From Armatimonadota bacterium (GTDB lineage: Bacteria; Armatimonadota; UBA5829; DTJY01): a stretch of 64,000 nt of DNA. Positions 13,229-22,516 of this stretch are shown piece by piece. The translations under genes were made by a program, and so were the position numbers. The first letter of the stretch is position 1. Each line of letters opens with the position of its first letter. The notes under the pieces were generated by a model that was given only the letters and a program-made list of their open reading frames with translations, made no database searches and was not told where the DNA came from. The DNA lies in NCBI GenBank assembly GCA_023511795.1, contig JAIMAU010000002.1:1-64000 (forward strand), given 5' to 3'.

Positions 13229-14077
13229 TTACTTGTTGCTTATTATGCGACGCGCTCCGACGTATCTGCGGCGATAGTAAGCTTGATCAAGCGAGTCGAG
13301 ACGAACGCCACGCCCAGGTGACGAAGCATGGATGAACTGACGATTTCCAACATAGATGCCGACGTGAGAGATTCCCCGCCGATAGGTGCCCCTAAAGAAA
13401 ACAATGTCGCCTTCTTGGAGATTCGATTGAGCAACAGGCTTGCCACAATTGAACAAGACTCTTGATGAGTGAGGAAGTTTAACCCCTTTAGTCGAAAAAA
13501 CGTATTTCACAAACCCAGAGCAATCAAATCCACTTCGTGAGGTGCCACCTCGCCGGTATCTTGCTCCACGGAAGGCGAAGGCGGTTCGAACAATGTCGCG
13601 CCTAACGTCATAGCGGTCCACATGCGGCTTTGTGGGTTCGGGTGCATTGATGGTATTGATAGGTACCCAACCAATCCGACCGTCTTCTAGTTTGATTCGG
13701 ATGAAATTGCCAGTTCGCGCTAACATAGTAAATTCAGAGCCTCTTGTGAGGACAGCTACCACTTGATTGCCAGCACGAACCTCCACGTTGTCGCGCATGC
13801 ACTTTGCAGTTGCACCGAGTATGTACTTTTGAGAAGGGGTTGGATTATTAAGTGAGATGATTAATTTCTGACCGGGCTTTAAGAGGTGGATGTTTGCAAT
13901 ATTGTTTAGTCTATTAAGTTCAGAGATGGTAGTTGAGAATTTATTGGCTATTTCGCTGAGAGTGTCGCCCTTGCGGACAATGTAGGTTTTATTTGCCCCA
14001 GCGTCAGCTGTAACAGTAACCAACGCCAGTGCTATCATTAAGCAAATCAGCAAGGTGGGATGTTCGTTTCTTTTCAA
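13229..14077 (-). CDS. Secreted LysM-SH3-NlpC/P60 cell-wall endopeptidase
   Basis: A 282-residue exported peptidoglycan hydrolase. In order: signal peptide (1 to about 27), LysM peptidoglycan-binding domain (about 31-75), bacterial SH3-like domain (about 91-145) and an NlpC/P60 cysteine peptidase domain (about 160-282) with Cys186 in FDCSGF, His238 in SHVGIY and His250 in FIHAS. Such enzymes cut the D-Glu to diamino-acid bond of stem peptides. The start is TTG at 14077 with GGAGGGAG eight bases upstream. A strong promoter at 14194-14222 leaves a leader of about 110 bases. Confidence 0.93.
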   Translation of the reverse strand: MKRNEHPTLLICLMIALALVTVTADAGANKTYIVRKGDTLSEIANKFSTTISELNRLNNIANIHLLKPGQKLIISLNNPTPSQKYILGATAKCMRDNVEVRAGNQVVAVLTRGSEFTMLARTGNFIRIKLEDGRIGWVPINTINAPEPTKPHVDRYDVRRDIVRTAFAFRGARYRRGGTSRSGFDCSGFVKYVFSTKGVKLPHSSRVLFNCGKPVAQSNLQEGDIVFFRGTYRRGISHVGIYVGNRQFIHASSPGRGVRLDSLDQAYYRRRYVGARRIISNK

Positions 14078-14193
14078 AACGCCATCTCCCTCCCAGGCCT
14101 AAAAGCCCAATTATTGCCGGCGTTTTGGCTAATCAGGATTACCAAGCCTAGTAAAGCCCGATAGCTGATTTACCATACGCCACACTAAATCGC

Positions 14194-14222
14194 ATGATAC
14201 CCAATCGTACGTCCACTGTCAA
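14194..14222 (-). promoter_or_regulatory. Promoter of the LysM-NlpC/P60 gene
   Basis: On the minus strand a perfect TTGACA (14222-14217), a 17-base spacer and TATCAT (14199-14194). Predicted transcription starts near 14187, giving a leader of about 110 bases before the TTG start at 14077. I could not match that leader to a known riboswitch class. The rest of the 14078-14490 gap shows no convincing gene. Confidence 0.6.
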
Positions 14223-14490
14223 CGCATTGGGAAAAATATCAAGAAAGTATCACAAAGGTTTCAAATTGCGCCAGTTTCAAGCAAGACGGTGCTCACGATA
14301 AATACGATAAATTGAGCGATAATGATGAGCTTGTTCAAGATGATGTCATCTCTTTTACACTCCGTCAACATATTCGGCGAGACCCGGGAGTAATGGCTGA
14401 CTTTTTAAAATATCACGTTTTGAGGAAAGATTGTATGCTTATCAATCCTGAAACACATTCTGCTCTTATTAAAAAGCAGTGTTATTTGTA

Positions 14491-15600
14491 TTATCTACCC
14501 GCGGCTCGAAGATATGCGTCAAGGTTTTCTGGGGGTGTGCCGGGAATGAGGGGACTACCGTTTGCAAGAATGAAAGGCCCATGCTCTGCGGCTTGAAGTT
14601 GTCTTTCGACCTCAACTTCGATTTTACTTGGCGTTCCCCGAAGTAAAAGCGCAGAGTCAATGTTCCCAAATAGACAAATTTCGGGCCTAAGCATTTGCCT
14701 GATTTCAATAGGATCGAGTGTGAATGTTTTCTTATCTTCCTCTATCATTAAACCTGCCATGTCGACGGAATTTATAAAACGCATGTTCTTTCGAACGTCG
14801 CCGAGAAAGTAGCCAATTGGTAGGAGCCCAGCCTTGCGGACTTCGGTGTAGAACCAACGCTTTGTGTCCAGCTCAAGACGCTCGTGCATCGATGGTGATA
14901 AGTTGTCCAAACTGCCGAGGAAGCCTTCCGAGAAAATGTATGCATGTGCCCCTGCGGTTTTCGCTGCCCGGACGTCGGCTAGAAAGCGCTCACAATCCTT
15001 GTAAATGAAATATGCGACTAACTCGGGTTTTTCAGCACAAGCGATTGCAATATCCTCGAAGCTCCATCCATGAATCCAACTGCCGGGCGCCCCATCGTTG
15101 ATGGCTATTAATACCGAATCGCCGTATTCTTGAGCGAGGATACTGATGTGAAGAAATCGTCCAGATTCTAGGATTTCCTGCTCTGAAACTGTGGTTTTAG
15201 CAAAGTAGTCATCGATTTCCGATTTCGATTCTAGCTTGGGGATTGGGTTTGATTCCCACCAGGGCACATCGCTGTAATCGGCTAGCGAGTAATCATCTTT
15301 AATCTCGATCCAATGGCTGGCGTCGGCGCTTGCGATGAAAGCCTTGCCTCCTTCAGTCTTGCGTGTTCTTTGCCAAAATCCCTGCCACCCAGCTGAGCCG
15401 AGATGAAACCAATCTGGTTGGAATCGCTCATAGAATTTCATCTCAATTTCTGCAAGTTCGCTTCCCCCCAGGTAGTATTGGAACTTGGGATGGTAGCCGT
15501 AGAATTCGACCTTGTAGTCGCCCCAGCTGTGAAAAACGACTGGTGGTGGTATCAGCCTCGAGCCATGGAGCGCCTGCAGCATTCGTTGTTTGGCAGTCAT
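14491..15600 (-). CDS. Uroporphyrinogen decarboxylase-like protein
   Basis: A 369-residue member of the URO-D/methyltransferase superfamily. The C-terminal block FGNIDSALLLRGTP followed by GPFILANGSPLIPGTPPEN is the typical end of this barrel, in which the last strand binds substrate or cofactor. In heme-making bacteria the true HemE has an N-terminal RFxR loop not seen here, so this is more likely one of the many paralogues tied to methyl transfer or sugar degradation. No Shine-Dalgarno is obvious before the ATG at 15600. It is followed by 413 gene-poor bases and preceded by the cyclophilin gene on the same strand. Confidence 0.75.
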   Translation of the reverse strand: MTAKQRMLQALHGSRLIPPPVVFHSWGDYKVEFYGYHPKFQYYLGGSELAEIEMKFYERFQPDWFHLGSAGWQGFWQRTRKTEGGKAFIASADASHWIEIKDDYSLADYSDVPWWESNPIPKLESKSEIDDYFAKTTVSEQEILESGRFLHISILAQEYGDSVLIAINDGAPGSWIHGWSFEDIAIACAEKPELVAYFIYKDCERFLADVRAAKTAGAHAYIFSEGFLGSLDNLSPSMHERLELDTKRWFYTEVRKAGLLPIGYFLGDVRKNMRFINSVDMAGLMIEEDKKTFTLDPIEIRQMLRPEICLFGNIDSALLLRGTPSKIEVEVERQLQAAEHGPFILANGSPLIPGTPPENLDAYLRAAGR

Positions 15601-15623
15601 TGGAATTTCAATTAGGCAATCAT

Positions 15624-16193
15624 CTACTTTTTGGATTCTGATTTTTGTTTGGACTTGGGTTCAGGTGGCATGCGAAGTGTGACCTTTTTTATTTTGTCTC
15701 CGACTTTTATCTTTTCAACTACATCCATGCCCTTTATAACTTTGCCGAAGACGGTATAATTTCCATCCAAGAAGTGAGCAGGCTCAAGGCATATATACCA
15801 CTGACTACCTGCGCTGTTTGGCAGCCTTGTTTTTGCCATGCCGACTGCGCCTTTGTCATGCTTGAAAGGAGTTTTCTCGTCCTTGATAGTATATCCAGGG
15901 CCGCCTCTGCCTGTGCCTGTGGGGTCGCCTGTCTGCGCAACGAACCCTGGCTCTACCCTGTGGAAGATAAGGCCATCGTAAAACTTCTTTTTTACTAGAT
16001 TGATGAAATTCCCCGCTGTTATGGGGGCCTCTCTAGGGTATAGTTCAATCTCAAAGGTACCGCCCTTTTCCATCTCGACAACGGCAATTGGGTTTTTCTG
16101 AGGCTTGGGCTTTGTTTTAGACTCTTTAGTTGCGGCCAAGGTTGCCGTTGCAAGCATGAATCCTGTGATGATCAATACAAAGGCCTTCCTCAT
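15624..16193 (-). CDS. Secreted cyclophilin-type peptidyl-prolyl isomerase
   Basis: A 189-residue cyclophilin that speeds cis-trans isomerisation of prolyl bonds. The signal peptide covers about residues 1-20. The core carries the family segments FHRVEPGFVAQTGDPTGTGRGGPGY, quoted here as positions about 78-102, with the catalytic Arg in FHRV, and NSAGSQWYICLEP. A Lys-rich tail follows. AAGGAGAAGAG precedes the ATG. It has its own promoter (16257-16285) and lies 23 bases upstream of the URO-D-like gene, so the two may be co-transcribed. Confidence 0.93.
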   Translation of the reverse strand: MRKAFVLIITGFMLATATLAATKESKTKPKPQKNPIAVVEMEKGGTFEIELYPREAPITAGNFINLVKKKFYDGLIFHRVEPGFVAQTGDPTGTGRGGPGYTIKDEKTPFKHDKGAVGMAKTRLPNSAGSQWYICLEPAHFLDGNYTVFGKVIKGMDVVEKIKVGDKIKKVTLRMPPEPKSKQKSESKK

Positions 16194-16256
16194 CTATTGC
16201 TCTTCTCCTTCTGGTCGTTTGCTTGATGTTGTTGGGTTTATCTATGATTAAGCATA

Positions 16257-16285
16257 ATTATCCCGCAAGTTATGGCTGTGGTCAA
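16257..16285 (-). promoter_or_regulatory. Promoter of the cyclophilin gene
   Basis: On the minus strand TTGACC (16285-16280), a 17-base spacer and GATAAT (16262-16257), reading toward the ATG at 16193. The predicted start is near 16250. Confidence 0.55.
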
Positions 16286-16375
16286 GGTTGGTGTGTTTAA
16301 TCATTTTTAATATCTATGCTGACATTCATTTATAAGCGTATACCTTCTTGGGTTTGAATTGGTCTTGAGTAACGC

Positions 16376-18168
16376 CTAACGTTCTTCATATTGTCTTATA
16401 AGCATGAAGAGCGTGTACGGATCAACGATTTCTATATCTTTTCCATGTGGAGATGCTTTCAATGCATCGTACAGTTGCTTATGGGCACTTGGACTCCATA
16501 AAATCGTGCGAGATATGAAAAACTCTGGCTTTGATTTGCCAATCTGCTGGAGAATCTTTTCGGCTGATTCCTCTGGTTTCCAATTAAGGTCCATGCCCAT
16601 TTGGATGAAGGGCATTCCCTTAAAGACTCCCCAGCGCCCGATTTTTTGAGCAACAATCCCATTTGGCGAAAAGGTTTTGTAAGCCTCGATAACCTCCTCC
16701 GACATTGCCGGCGCATAGCCATCAATTATGAAGCCTGTAACTGAGATATCCCACTGACTGTAGTACTTTTTGCAGTGTTCTGTCCAAGTTTTCAGGCCTG
16801 ACGGAAGGCCTGAAAATATCCTTGGTTCCTGAAGATGGCCTGGATTAATATATCCTGCACCTGAGTCGCCGGCTACGAAAAAGTCGTTTGCGGTTTTAGT
16901 TTTCCTAGTCCATGCCATCCCTGGCGCAAAGCGTTCGGCAAGGTTTGGATTGAAAGCCCAACCGAGAGGAATACTTCCCCTAGCTTGGTCGTTCCAGAGT
17001 TGTGGAAGTTTCTGATAGAGCCAGGCGGCTGAGTCATAATCGCCTACATAGATGGTGATGTATGTCTTTGGCTTTACTTTGCCGAATTCATCCACCAAAC
17101 CCTTGGCTTGGAGGTCGTGGAGGCTTGGCAGCTTTTGGGGATACTGCTCTTCAAGCGGGTAATGCTGGAAAACCGATGCATTTGCCATACACCCAATACC
17201 TAAAGCGTCGGCGTCCATAAAAGCGTTGAAGCAGGTAATTATCTCTACAAAGCGCCATTCGCTAGGAACGGCGTCATGCTTGCCGTTGTTATTTACTGTG
17301 GTGTATTTCTTATCCCAGGGTACAAAGCCACCAATATGGATCATTTTCTTACCCGAAAGTTGTTTCCAGGCGGATAGGAGGATATCTTGAAGGGTTCTCA
17401 TATCTGCACCTAGTGGTTGGCCGCAGTCATCAACTGGCGCTTCGTCGTCCCAGGGCGAAAGATCAAAAAAGAACCCTCTATTGGCGATGAAATAATCATG
17501 GTTCGATAAGGTATGATTTGGAATATGTCCTTCTGGTTTTCTCAACCAATATTGGTCGATATAGTAACCCATCTTTGCTGGGTTGCACCTGCCAGTGTCG
17601 AGGTATTTTTCCTTAGCCCATATATATGCGTCACACTTTGCACTCCCTGTGGAAGGCGTGCTTGAGTTTGGAATTGTACCGTTGCCTGTGAACATACTCG
17701 AGCCGTCCTCATTCAAAAGGCGTACCTTCACGGGCAACCTTGGTCCTTCAGGGTCGAGCGCCAACCAGTGATAAAGTGAGTCCTGTGAGAGATCAAAACG
17801 AATGCAAGCTAGGTTTTCAATGCCGGCAATCGTTGAGGCGACGTTTGATGTTGCAGGGACGCTTTCATCATAGACAACGAGCCCAGATATATATCTCGAA
17901 ATATTTCGATGAGCTCCGACAAGTTTTTGATTTCTTCAATAGAATGTTCTGCCAACCACTCGCCAGGCTCACGAAGCTTGTCCAACCAAAAGCGGTCGAT
18001 ACTGCCATCTTCGCCACCAATAAAATAAAGGTACAGCCGCGGCTTCTCACGGTTGACTATCCCTTGAAGCGACGAAACAAAATGTGCCTCATCCCATATT
18101 CGTCGCCGCTCCTTTTGGTTGTTACGATTCATTTTTAATGTGTAAGTTAGGTCGTATGTGTAAAGCAT
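16376..18168 (-). pseudogene. GxGYxYP-family putative glycosidase, frameshifted
   Basis: Two open frames together encode one protein of about 597 residues. The 5' part (18168-17809) starts at an ATG with AAGGAG five bases upstream and reads into WDEAHFVSSLQGIVNREKPR. The 3' part (ending 16376) carries the family motif GAGYINP. Reading the second frame upstream of its first start codon gives LVVYDESVPATSNVASTIAG, the natural continuation of the family after DIYLG, so one base is missing near 17880-17888. The family is a putative glycoside hydrolase of unknown substrate. Either the gene is inactivated or the assembly has an error. No other disruption was seen, so the lesion is recent or artefactual. 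No signal peptide is visible. Confidence 0.8.
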
Positions 18169-18440
18169 TTTATCTCCTTGGGGTTACAAAAGCACAAGAA
18201 ACCTTGACCTGGTGGTCGGTTACATTTTCTTTAGTGTTAGTCGGTTTCTTCCAATTACCTGCAGATGCACAGCAAAATATATTAGCAGTGGCGCAAAATA
18301 TGACGGCTTTGTGAACATACTTTCGGGTTTCATTGGAAATTATAGAGCTTATTTATATAAATAGAATTCGAAAACCCAAAAATCAGTCAAAATTTTTTCA
18401 CTTTTTGAGTTTTGGATGTCTAAAAACCCAGTTGGTAGGG

Positions 18441-18446
18441 TATAAT
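18441..18446 (+). promoter_or_regulatory. Possible -10 box before the structured RNA
   Basis: A perfect TATAAT lies about 90 bases upstream of the structured RNA, but no good -35 hexamer is found at the usual distance (TTGGAT at 18412 is 23 bases away). It is recorded as the best promoter candidate for an RNA running through 18539-18764. The rest of 18169-18440 is AT-rich and shows no gene. Confidence 0.3.
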
Positions 18447-18538
18447 AAAGATGTAAGGAAAGAGGAGGCTGCAAGGAAGGGTAAGTTAGGAGGAAGTAGA
18501 CAATTTAGCCATTTCTAGCAGTCTTCTAAAGATTCAAA

Positions 18539-18764
18539 GGTGGGCCTTGGGTAGGCCGCCAGTCACCGGTTGGTCGGCGACGGGCCTGGTTCGCGCCGTG
18601 CGTTCATAAGATGAGAAATGCCAACCTACCAGGTTCGTCGGGCCCTGCACTGGGGTAAATGTGGGGTGTGCACCCTGGAGCAGGCTTTCCGAACTAAGCA
18701 TCGATGATTTGCCCAAGGTCCACCTTATTGTTATAATGAGGCCGGGTTATTCTGGCCTCATTAT
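18539..18764 (+). ncRNA. Structured RNA of unknown class with trailing hairpin
   Basis: A 186-base domain closed by a 13-bp helix (18539-18551 with 18712-18724, one G-U pair). Inside are three further helices: P2 (18555-18578, GCCG/CGGC plus CCA/TGG), P3 (18578-18590 with 18628-18640, 13 bp with two G-U pairs) and P4 (CCTGC 18644-18648 with GCAGG 18680-18684). Eight bases later, ATAATGAGGCC (18733-18743) pairs perfectly with GGCCTCATTAT (18754-18764), a terminator-like hairpin with a weak T tail. The amidase gene follows 20 bases on. It could be a stand-alone RNA or a leader controlling the amidase. I found no SRP, RNase P, tmRNA or cobalamin-riboswitch signature; the 6S size range fits but the branched shape does not. 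Confidence 0.5.
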
Positions 18765-18784
18765 TATTAGACTTAGGAGCTCAA

Positions 18785-20752
18785 GTGGTGGCAAGGGTGA
18801 TATTTCTCGGATTAGTTTGCTTTTCTTTGTTTTTCTTTTCTATTGCATTGGCCTCCCCTGTTCTACGTGTACCCGAACCTCCCATTGTAAGCAAAAATAT
18901 TTGGGGCTCGATGTGCGAAGGGGATTTCTGGCAAGACCATCCGTATGACCCCTATTCTCAAGGGATTATGGGCGACCCAGTGGCGATAACCATTCATCAT
19001 ACGTACAGGCCTTTGGGGACAAACCCTCCTGACCCTGCACAGGATAGGCAGAAACTGATAGAGATTCAGCGTTTTCATGTTGGCAAAGGCTGGGGCGATA
19101 TTGGTTATCACTTTTTGATTGGAAGTGATGGAACGATATATGAAGGAAGGCCTTTGGGATATACAGGAACGCATGCCCCACCAAACTATGGAAACATTGG
19201 CGTAAATGTGATAGGCGATTTTCATGAAGCGGAGTACCCTTCTAACGCGCAACTTGAGGGTCTTGTGCGCCTTCTATCATGGCTGTGCGACAAGTTCGAT
19301 ATAGATCCCACCTCGAAAATCACCTTATTTGGCCAAAGCAACCTGGCAGTTGCAAGTCATAGGGATTGGAATGCCACTGCCTGCCCTGGTGATAGGCTCT
19401 ACTGCTTGATTCCGCAGATTCGAGAGCAAGTACGCGCCCGCCTTCTTTCAGGACCGCCGTATGATGCTCGCTTTGCGGTAACACAATTTTTGCCGCCAGC
19501 GATTCTTGCCGGGCACGTTTACGAGCTCCCATTGACGGTTCGAAATACGGGATATGTCGAATGGTCTTATTTGAACTTAGTTGGCTTGGATGTGGTTACG
19601 CCCGAAATAGTTTCAGTTTCAGAACCTATGTTGAAATCACCGGAGACAGTCAGCCCACTTGCAAACCGTCAGTGGAAAGTAACTATAAAGGCGCCTGATA
19701 GCCTGGGTTCTAACCGCATTTCCCTTCAGATGATTGAGTCAAATCGCCGGTTTGGTCGTGAGCTTGCCTGGAATACGCTTGTGCTTTCGGCGAAGGACTT
19801 TATTTCTTCATGGCTGGTAGCTGGACCGTTCCCTGCCGAAACACCTGATAAGGCTTATGCAAAAGATTTCCTAGCTGGAGAACCGCTAGATTTGCTTGAT
19901 GTGATGGACACTGTTAGCGAGGCTGCACACGCCTATAAGGTCGCTGGAGAATATGAAAGTGGAGAAGGTAACTATCGGGGTGAGGAAGGTGAACGTTTCA
20001 GCGAAAGCGGCCGCTACTTCAGAGGTGAAGAGAGCTTTCGGCTCTCGCTTGGTAAGTACAGGGGTGGCGACTTAGTCCTTCGGAAGCTGATTAACGCGGG
20101 CGTTAGGGACCAGGAGGCGGAAGTATATATTGGCGATCGTAGATTAGCCTTTTGGCGTACCCGTGGGTCTGAGAGATTTCGCAGATGGAAAGAGATTGAC
20201 CTCATATTGCCGGCATACCGGGTTGCTGGAAGAAAATCGCTGGATATCCGATTAAAGGTGCTTGGGACAAAACAGTGGGGATGCAACTCATTCCGATATG
20301 CATTGCTGGATAAGGCAGAACCGCTAGCAGCTCCAAAGCCTAATGAGAAGGGGTGGTTTGCCTGGAAGTCCGATGCTGGTTTAACAGACCTTTCGTCGGT
20401 AATCAAGACTGCGGAGAGTGGAGCGGTATACCTTGCAGTCTACATAAAGGCGCCACGTACAGCTTGGGTAGAGCTTCGTACGGGTTATGCTGGCAGACTT
20501 AAGGCATGGCTAAACGGCGAGCAAGCAATTGCGTCTCTTGGGGGATTCGGCAATTTCCCCGACACAGCAAAAGCGGAGGTCTTGCTAAAAAAGGGTTGGA
20601 ATAGGTTGCTTTTGAAGGTTGTGCTTGAGCCAGGGAAAAAAGATTTGTACGTTCGCTTTTGTGATCGTCAGGGGAAGCCGCTCGAAGGACTCAAGTTCGC
20701 TTTGGAACCTTCAGACAAATCAGCTGAGCTGTGGATAGCATCAAATCGCTGA
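18785..20752 (+). CDS. Secreted PGRP-type N-acetylmuramoyl-L-alanine amidase with long C-terminal region
   Basis: A 655-residue exported protein. After a signal peptide (1 to about 23) comes an amidase_2/peptidoglycan-recognition domain (about 60-215) with zinc ligands His71 or His72 (TIHHTY), His192 (SHRDWNATACPGD) and Cys200, expected to cleave the MurNAc to L-Ala bond. Residues ~220-330 look like an immunoglobulin-like spacer. From about 345 to the end lies a beta-rich region with a Gly/Glu-rich insert (about 395-425) and a carbohydrate-binding-like end, possibly for wall or glycan attachment. The start is GTG at 18785, five bases after AGGAG. It follows the structured RNA and hairpin directly and overlaps or abuts the next gene. 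Confidence 0.88.
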   Translation: MVARVIFLGLVCFSLFFFSIALASPVLRVPEPPIVSKNIWGSMCEGDFWQDHPYDPYSQGIMGDPVAITIHHTYRPLGTNPPDPAQDRQKLIEIQRFHVGKGWGDIGYHFLIGSDGTIYEGRPLGYTGTHAPPNYGNIGVNVIGDFHEAEYPSNAQLEGLVRLLSWLCDKFDIDPTSKITLFGQSNLAVASHRDWNATACPGDRLYCLIPQIREQVRARLLSGPPYDARFAVTQFLPPAILAGHVYELPLTVRNTGYVEWSYLNLVGLDVVTPEIVSVSEPMLKSPETVSPLANRQWKVTIKAPDSLGSNRISLQMIESNRRFGRELAWNTLVLSAKDFISSWLVAGPFPAETPDKAYAKDFLAGEPLDLLDVMDTVSEAAHAYKVAGEYESGEGNYRGEEGERFSESGRYFRGEESFRLSLGKYRGGDLVLRKLINAGVRDQEAEVYIGDRRLAFWRTRGSERFRRWKEIDLILPAYRVAGRKSLDIRLKVLGTKQWGCNSFRYALLDKAEPLAAPKPNEKGWFAWKSDAGLTDLSSVIKTAESGAVYLAVYIKAPRTAWVELRTGYAGRLKAWLNGEQAIASLGGFGNFPDTAKAEVLLKKGWNRLLLKVVLEPGKKDLYVRFCDRQGKPLEGLKFALEPSDKSAELWIASNR

Positions 20753-21318
20753 TTTGCGGGAGCAGAATATTGAAGCTCAGTATTGAAAGCGTTGGCAGGT
20801 ACAGACTTATATTTGGTTATTTGATTGCAGGTGCATGTCTTGCATTTGCGAATCAGCGCCTTTTTCTGCCTGGTGTGGCCGTTGCACTTTTGGGTATTGC
20901 TTTTAGAATGTGGGCGGCTGGTTACATCCAAAAGAATAAGCAGCTTGCCATTGATGGGCCATATGCGCTCACCCGAAATCCGCTTTATTTTGGTAGCTTT
21001 TTGCTAGGTCTTGGCGGGGTTATGGCTGTTAGGGCATGGTGGCTATTGGTGGTATACATCATCGGCTTTGCGATCTTCTATCTTCCTACTATTAGAAAAG
21101 AGGAGAAGGATTTACTCGCCATCTTCGGCGATGAATTTCGTAAGTACCAAAAGCAAGTGCCGGCTTTTTTCCCATGGAAGCCTCGACTAACAATAAAAGG
21201 ATTCTCCTGGTCAAACATGGTGCGAAATGGCGAGCTCAAGCATGCTGTCTTTTATTTGGGCTTTCTATCCTTTCTTGAAGTGTTGGGTGAGTTGCGCATG
21301 TTGGTGAATGGCAGATAA
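20731..21318 (+). CDS. Isoprenylcysteine carboxyl methyltransferase-like membrane protein
   Basis: A polytopic protein of up to 195 residues of the ICMT/phospholipid methyltransferase superfamily. The signature GPYALTRNPLYFGSFLLGLG and the later RKEEKDLLAIFGDEFRKYQ region match the SAM- and substrate-binding end of the fold. Four or so membrane helices are evident. Bacterial members methylate diverse small or lipid substrates. The first start, GTG at 20731, lies inside the end of the amidase gene. A TTG at 20770, eight bases after GGGAG, is a good alternative and would make the protein 13 residues shorter. Confidence 0.8.
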   Translation: MDSIKSLICGSRILKLSIESVGRYRLIFGYLIAGACLAFANQRLFLPGVAVALLGIAFRMWAAGYIQKNKQLAIDGPYALTRNPLYFGSFLLGLGGVMAVRAWWLLVVYIIGFAIFYLPTIRKEEKDLLAIFGDEFRKYQKQVPAFFPWKPRLTIKGFSWSNMVRNGELKHAVFYLGFLSFLEVLGELRMLVNGR

Positions 21319-21406
21319 AAAGCTGCTGAGTTAACATTAAGTAGGTAGTGTACTGAAGTCGTAGTTTGGGGAGAACCTTAGTAGCAAGTATGAATGGAGG
21401 GCTTGA

Positions 21407-22426
21407 ATGGATCGCTTAAGAATCGGCATAATTGGCGCTGGCGATGTCGTGCAGGCTGCCCACGTTCCGTCATTCGTAGAAAATCCCAGAGTTGAAATTG
21501 CAATGGTCGCTGATCCGGATATTGATGCAGCACAGTCACTTGCTGAAAAGTATGGAATTCCAAAGGTAATTGAGGACTACCATGCAATTCTCGACGATGG
21601 GAGTATAAACGCTGTCGACATAGCTGTCCCCCACTACCTTCATTATTCTATAACGATGGATTGCTTAAATGCGGGGAAGCATGTGATTTGCGAAAAGCCG
21701 ATTGCCATGAACCTTGAAGAGGCAGATAAGATGATTGAAGCGGCGCATGAGCTTGGGCTCTGGCTGCTCGTTACTCTTAATCAGCGATTCCTTCCAATCC
21801 ATCGAAAGCTTAAGGAGATGCTTGACGATGGTCGATTGGGTAAGCCGTTTCTTGTAAATGCATATATCACTGGCGATGTTCTTGCAAGGCTTGATGACCC
21901 TTATGATTGGAAGTCTACATGGGACCGTGGTGGCGGTGGTGCGTTTTTCGATACCGGAACCCATATCGTTGACTTAATGCACTATTGGTTTGGGCCGCCC
22001 ACTGCTGTGACTGCTAGCTTGAAGAAGCTGCTAACCAAGCCCGAAAATAAGGCTGACGATAATGCCTCTGTAATCCTTGAATGGGACAGCGATCTTGTAG
22101 CAAACCTGGTAGTTTCGTATACCGTTGACCAGGAGCCATGGAGCGAAAAAAAGTTCATCTACTGCACAGAAGGGGATGTCTCGATGATAAACGAAGCGGC
22201 GGTGCCGATGTTCTTGGTTCGGAATGGTGCCCCTGAGATAATCGAGGTTGAGCACAATGCTAACTGGTGGGATTGGTCGCTCGATCGTTGTCTAAGACAT
22301 TTTGTGGATTGCATACTTGATGGCACAGAGCCGATTGTGACGGAGGAAGATGCACGCGCGGCGCTTAAAACTATTCTAGCTGCATATGAATCTGCTAGGC
22401 AAGGAAAGCGGGTGGAAATAGACTAA
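21407..22426 (+). CDS. Gfo/Idh/MocA-family oxidoreductase
   Basis: A 339-residue NAD(P)-dependent dehydrogenase. The N-terminal Rossmann fold has GIIGAGDVVQAAH (about 7-19), and E96-K97-P98 in CEKPIAMN is the family's catalytic-lysine motif. The C-terminal alpha/beta domain is typical. Members oxidise or epimerise sugars, inositols and amino sugars, which fits the glycan-degrading neighbourhood, but the substrate is not deducible. GGAGGG lies just before the ATG. The translin-like gene follows on the same strand about 90 bases later. Confidence 0.92.
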   Translation: MDRLRIGIIGAGDVVQAAHVPSFVENPRVEIAMVADPDIDAAQSLAEKYGIPKVIEDYHAILDDGSINAVDIAVPHYLHYSITMDCLNAGKHVICEKPIAMNLEEADKMIEAAHELGLWLLVTLNQRFLPIHRKLKEMLDDGRLGKPFLVNAYITGDVLARLDDPYDWKSTWDRGGGGAFFDTGTHIVDLMHYWFGPPTAVTASLKKLLTKPENKADDNASVILEWDSDLVANLVVSYTVDQEPWSEKKFIYCTEGDVSMINEAAVPMFLVRNGAPEIIEVEHNANWWDWSLDRCLRHFVDCILDGTEPIVTEEDARAALKTILAAYESARQGKRVEID

Positions 22427-22516
22427 TAGTCGTCAGGAGTTCAACTTCTAACGACAAACTTGCTTATAGAGGTTTATGATATAGATCAAATGTTTACGAG
22501 AAGTCAAGGAAGACAT

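Noticed and set aside
14312-14596. Open frame of 94 codons on the plus strand
   Set aside because: It lacks a ribosome site, and its 3' third is antisense to the well-supported URO-D-like gene.
18534-18716. Minus-strand open frame of 60 codons over the structured RNA
   Set aside because: There is no ribosome site, and the composition reflects RNA helices.
18539-18724. SRP RNA, RNase P RNA, tmRNA or cobalamin riboswitch
   Set aside because: Diagnostic cores were searched for by eye and not found (SRP GGAAGGAAGCAGCC-like loop, RNase P P4 segments, tmRNA tag and TTC arm, cobalamin box). A resemblance to part of RNase P (TTCATAAG) is in the wrong order.
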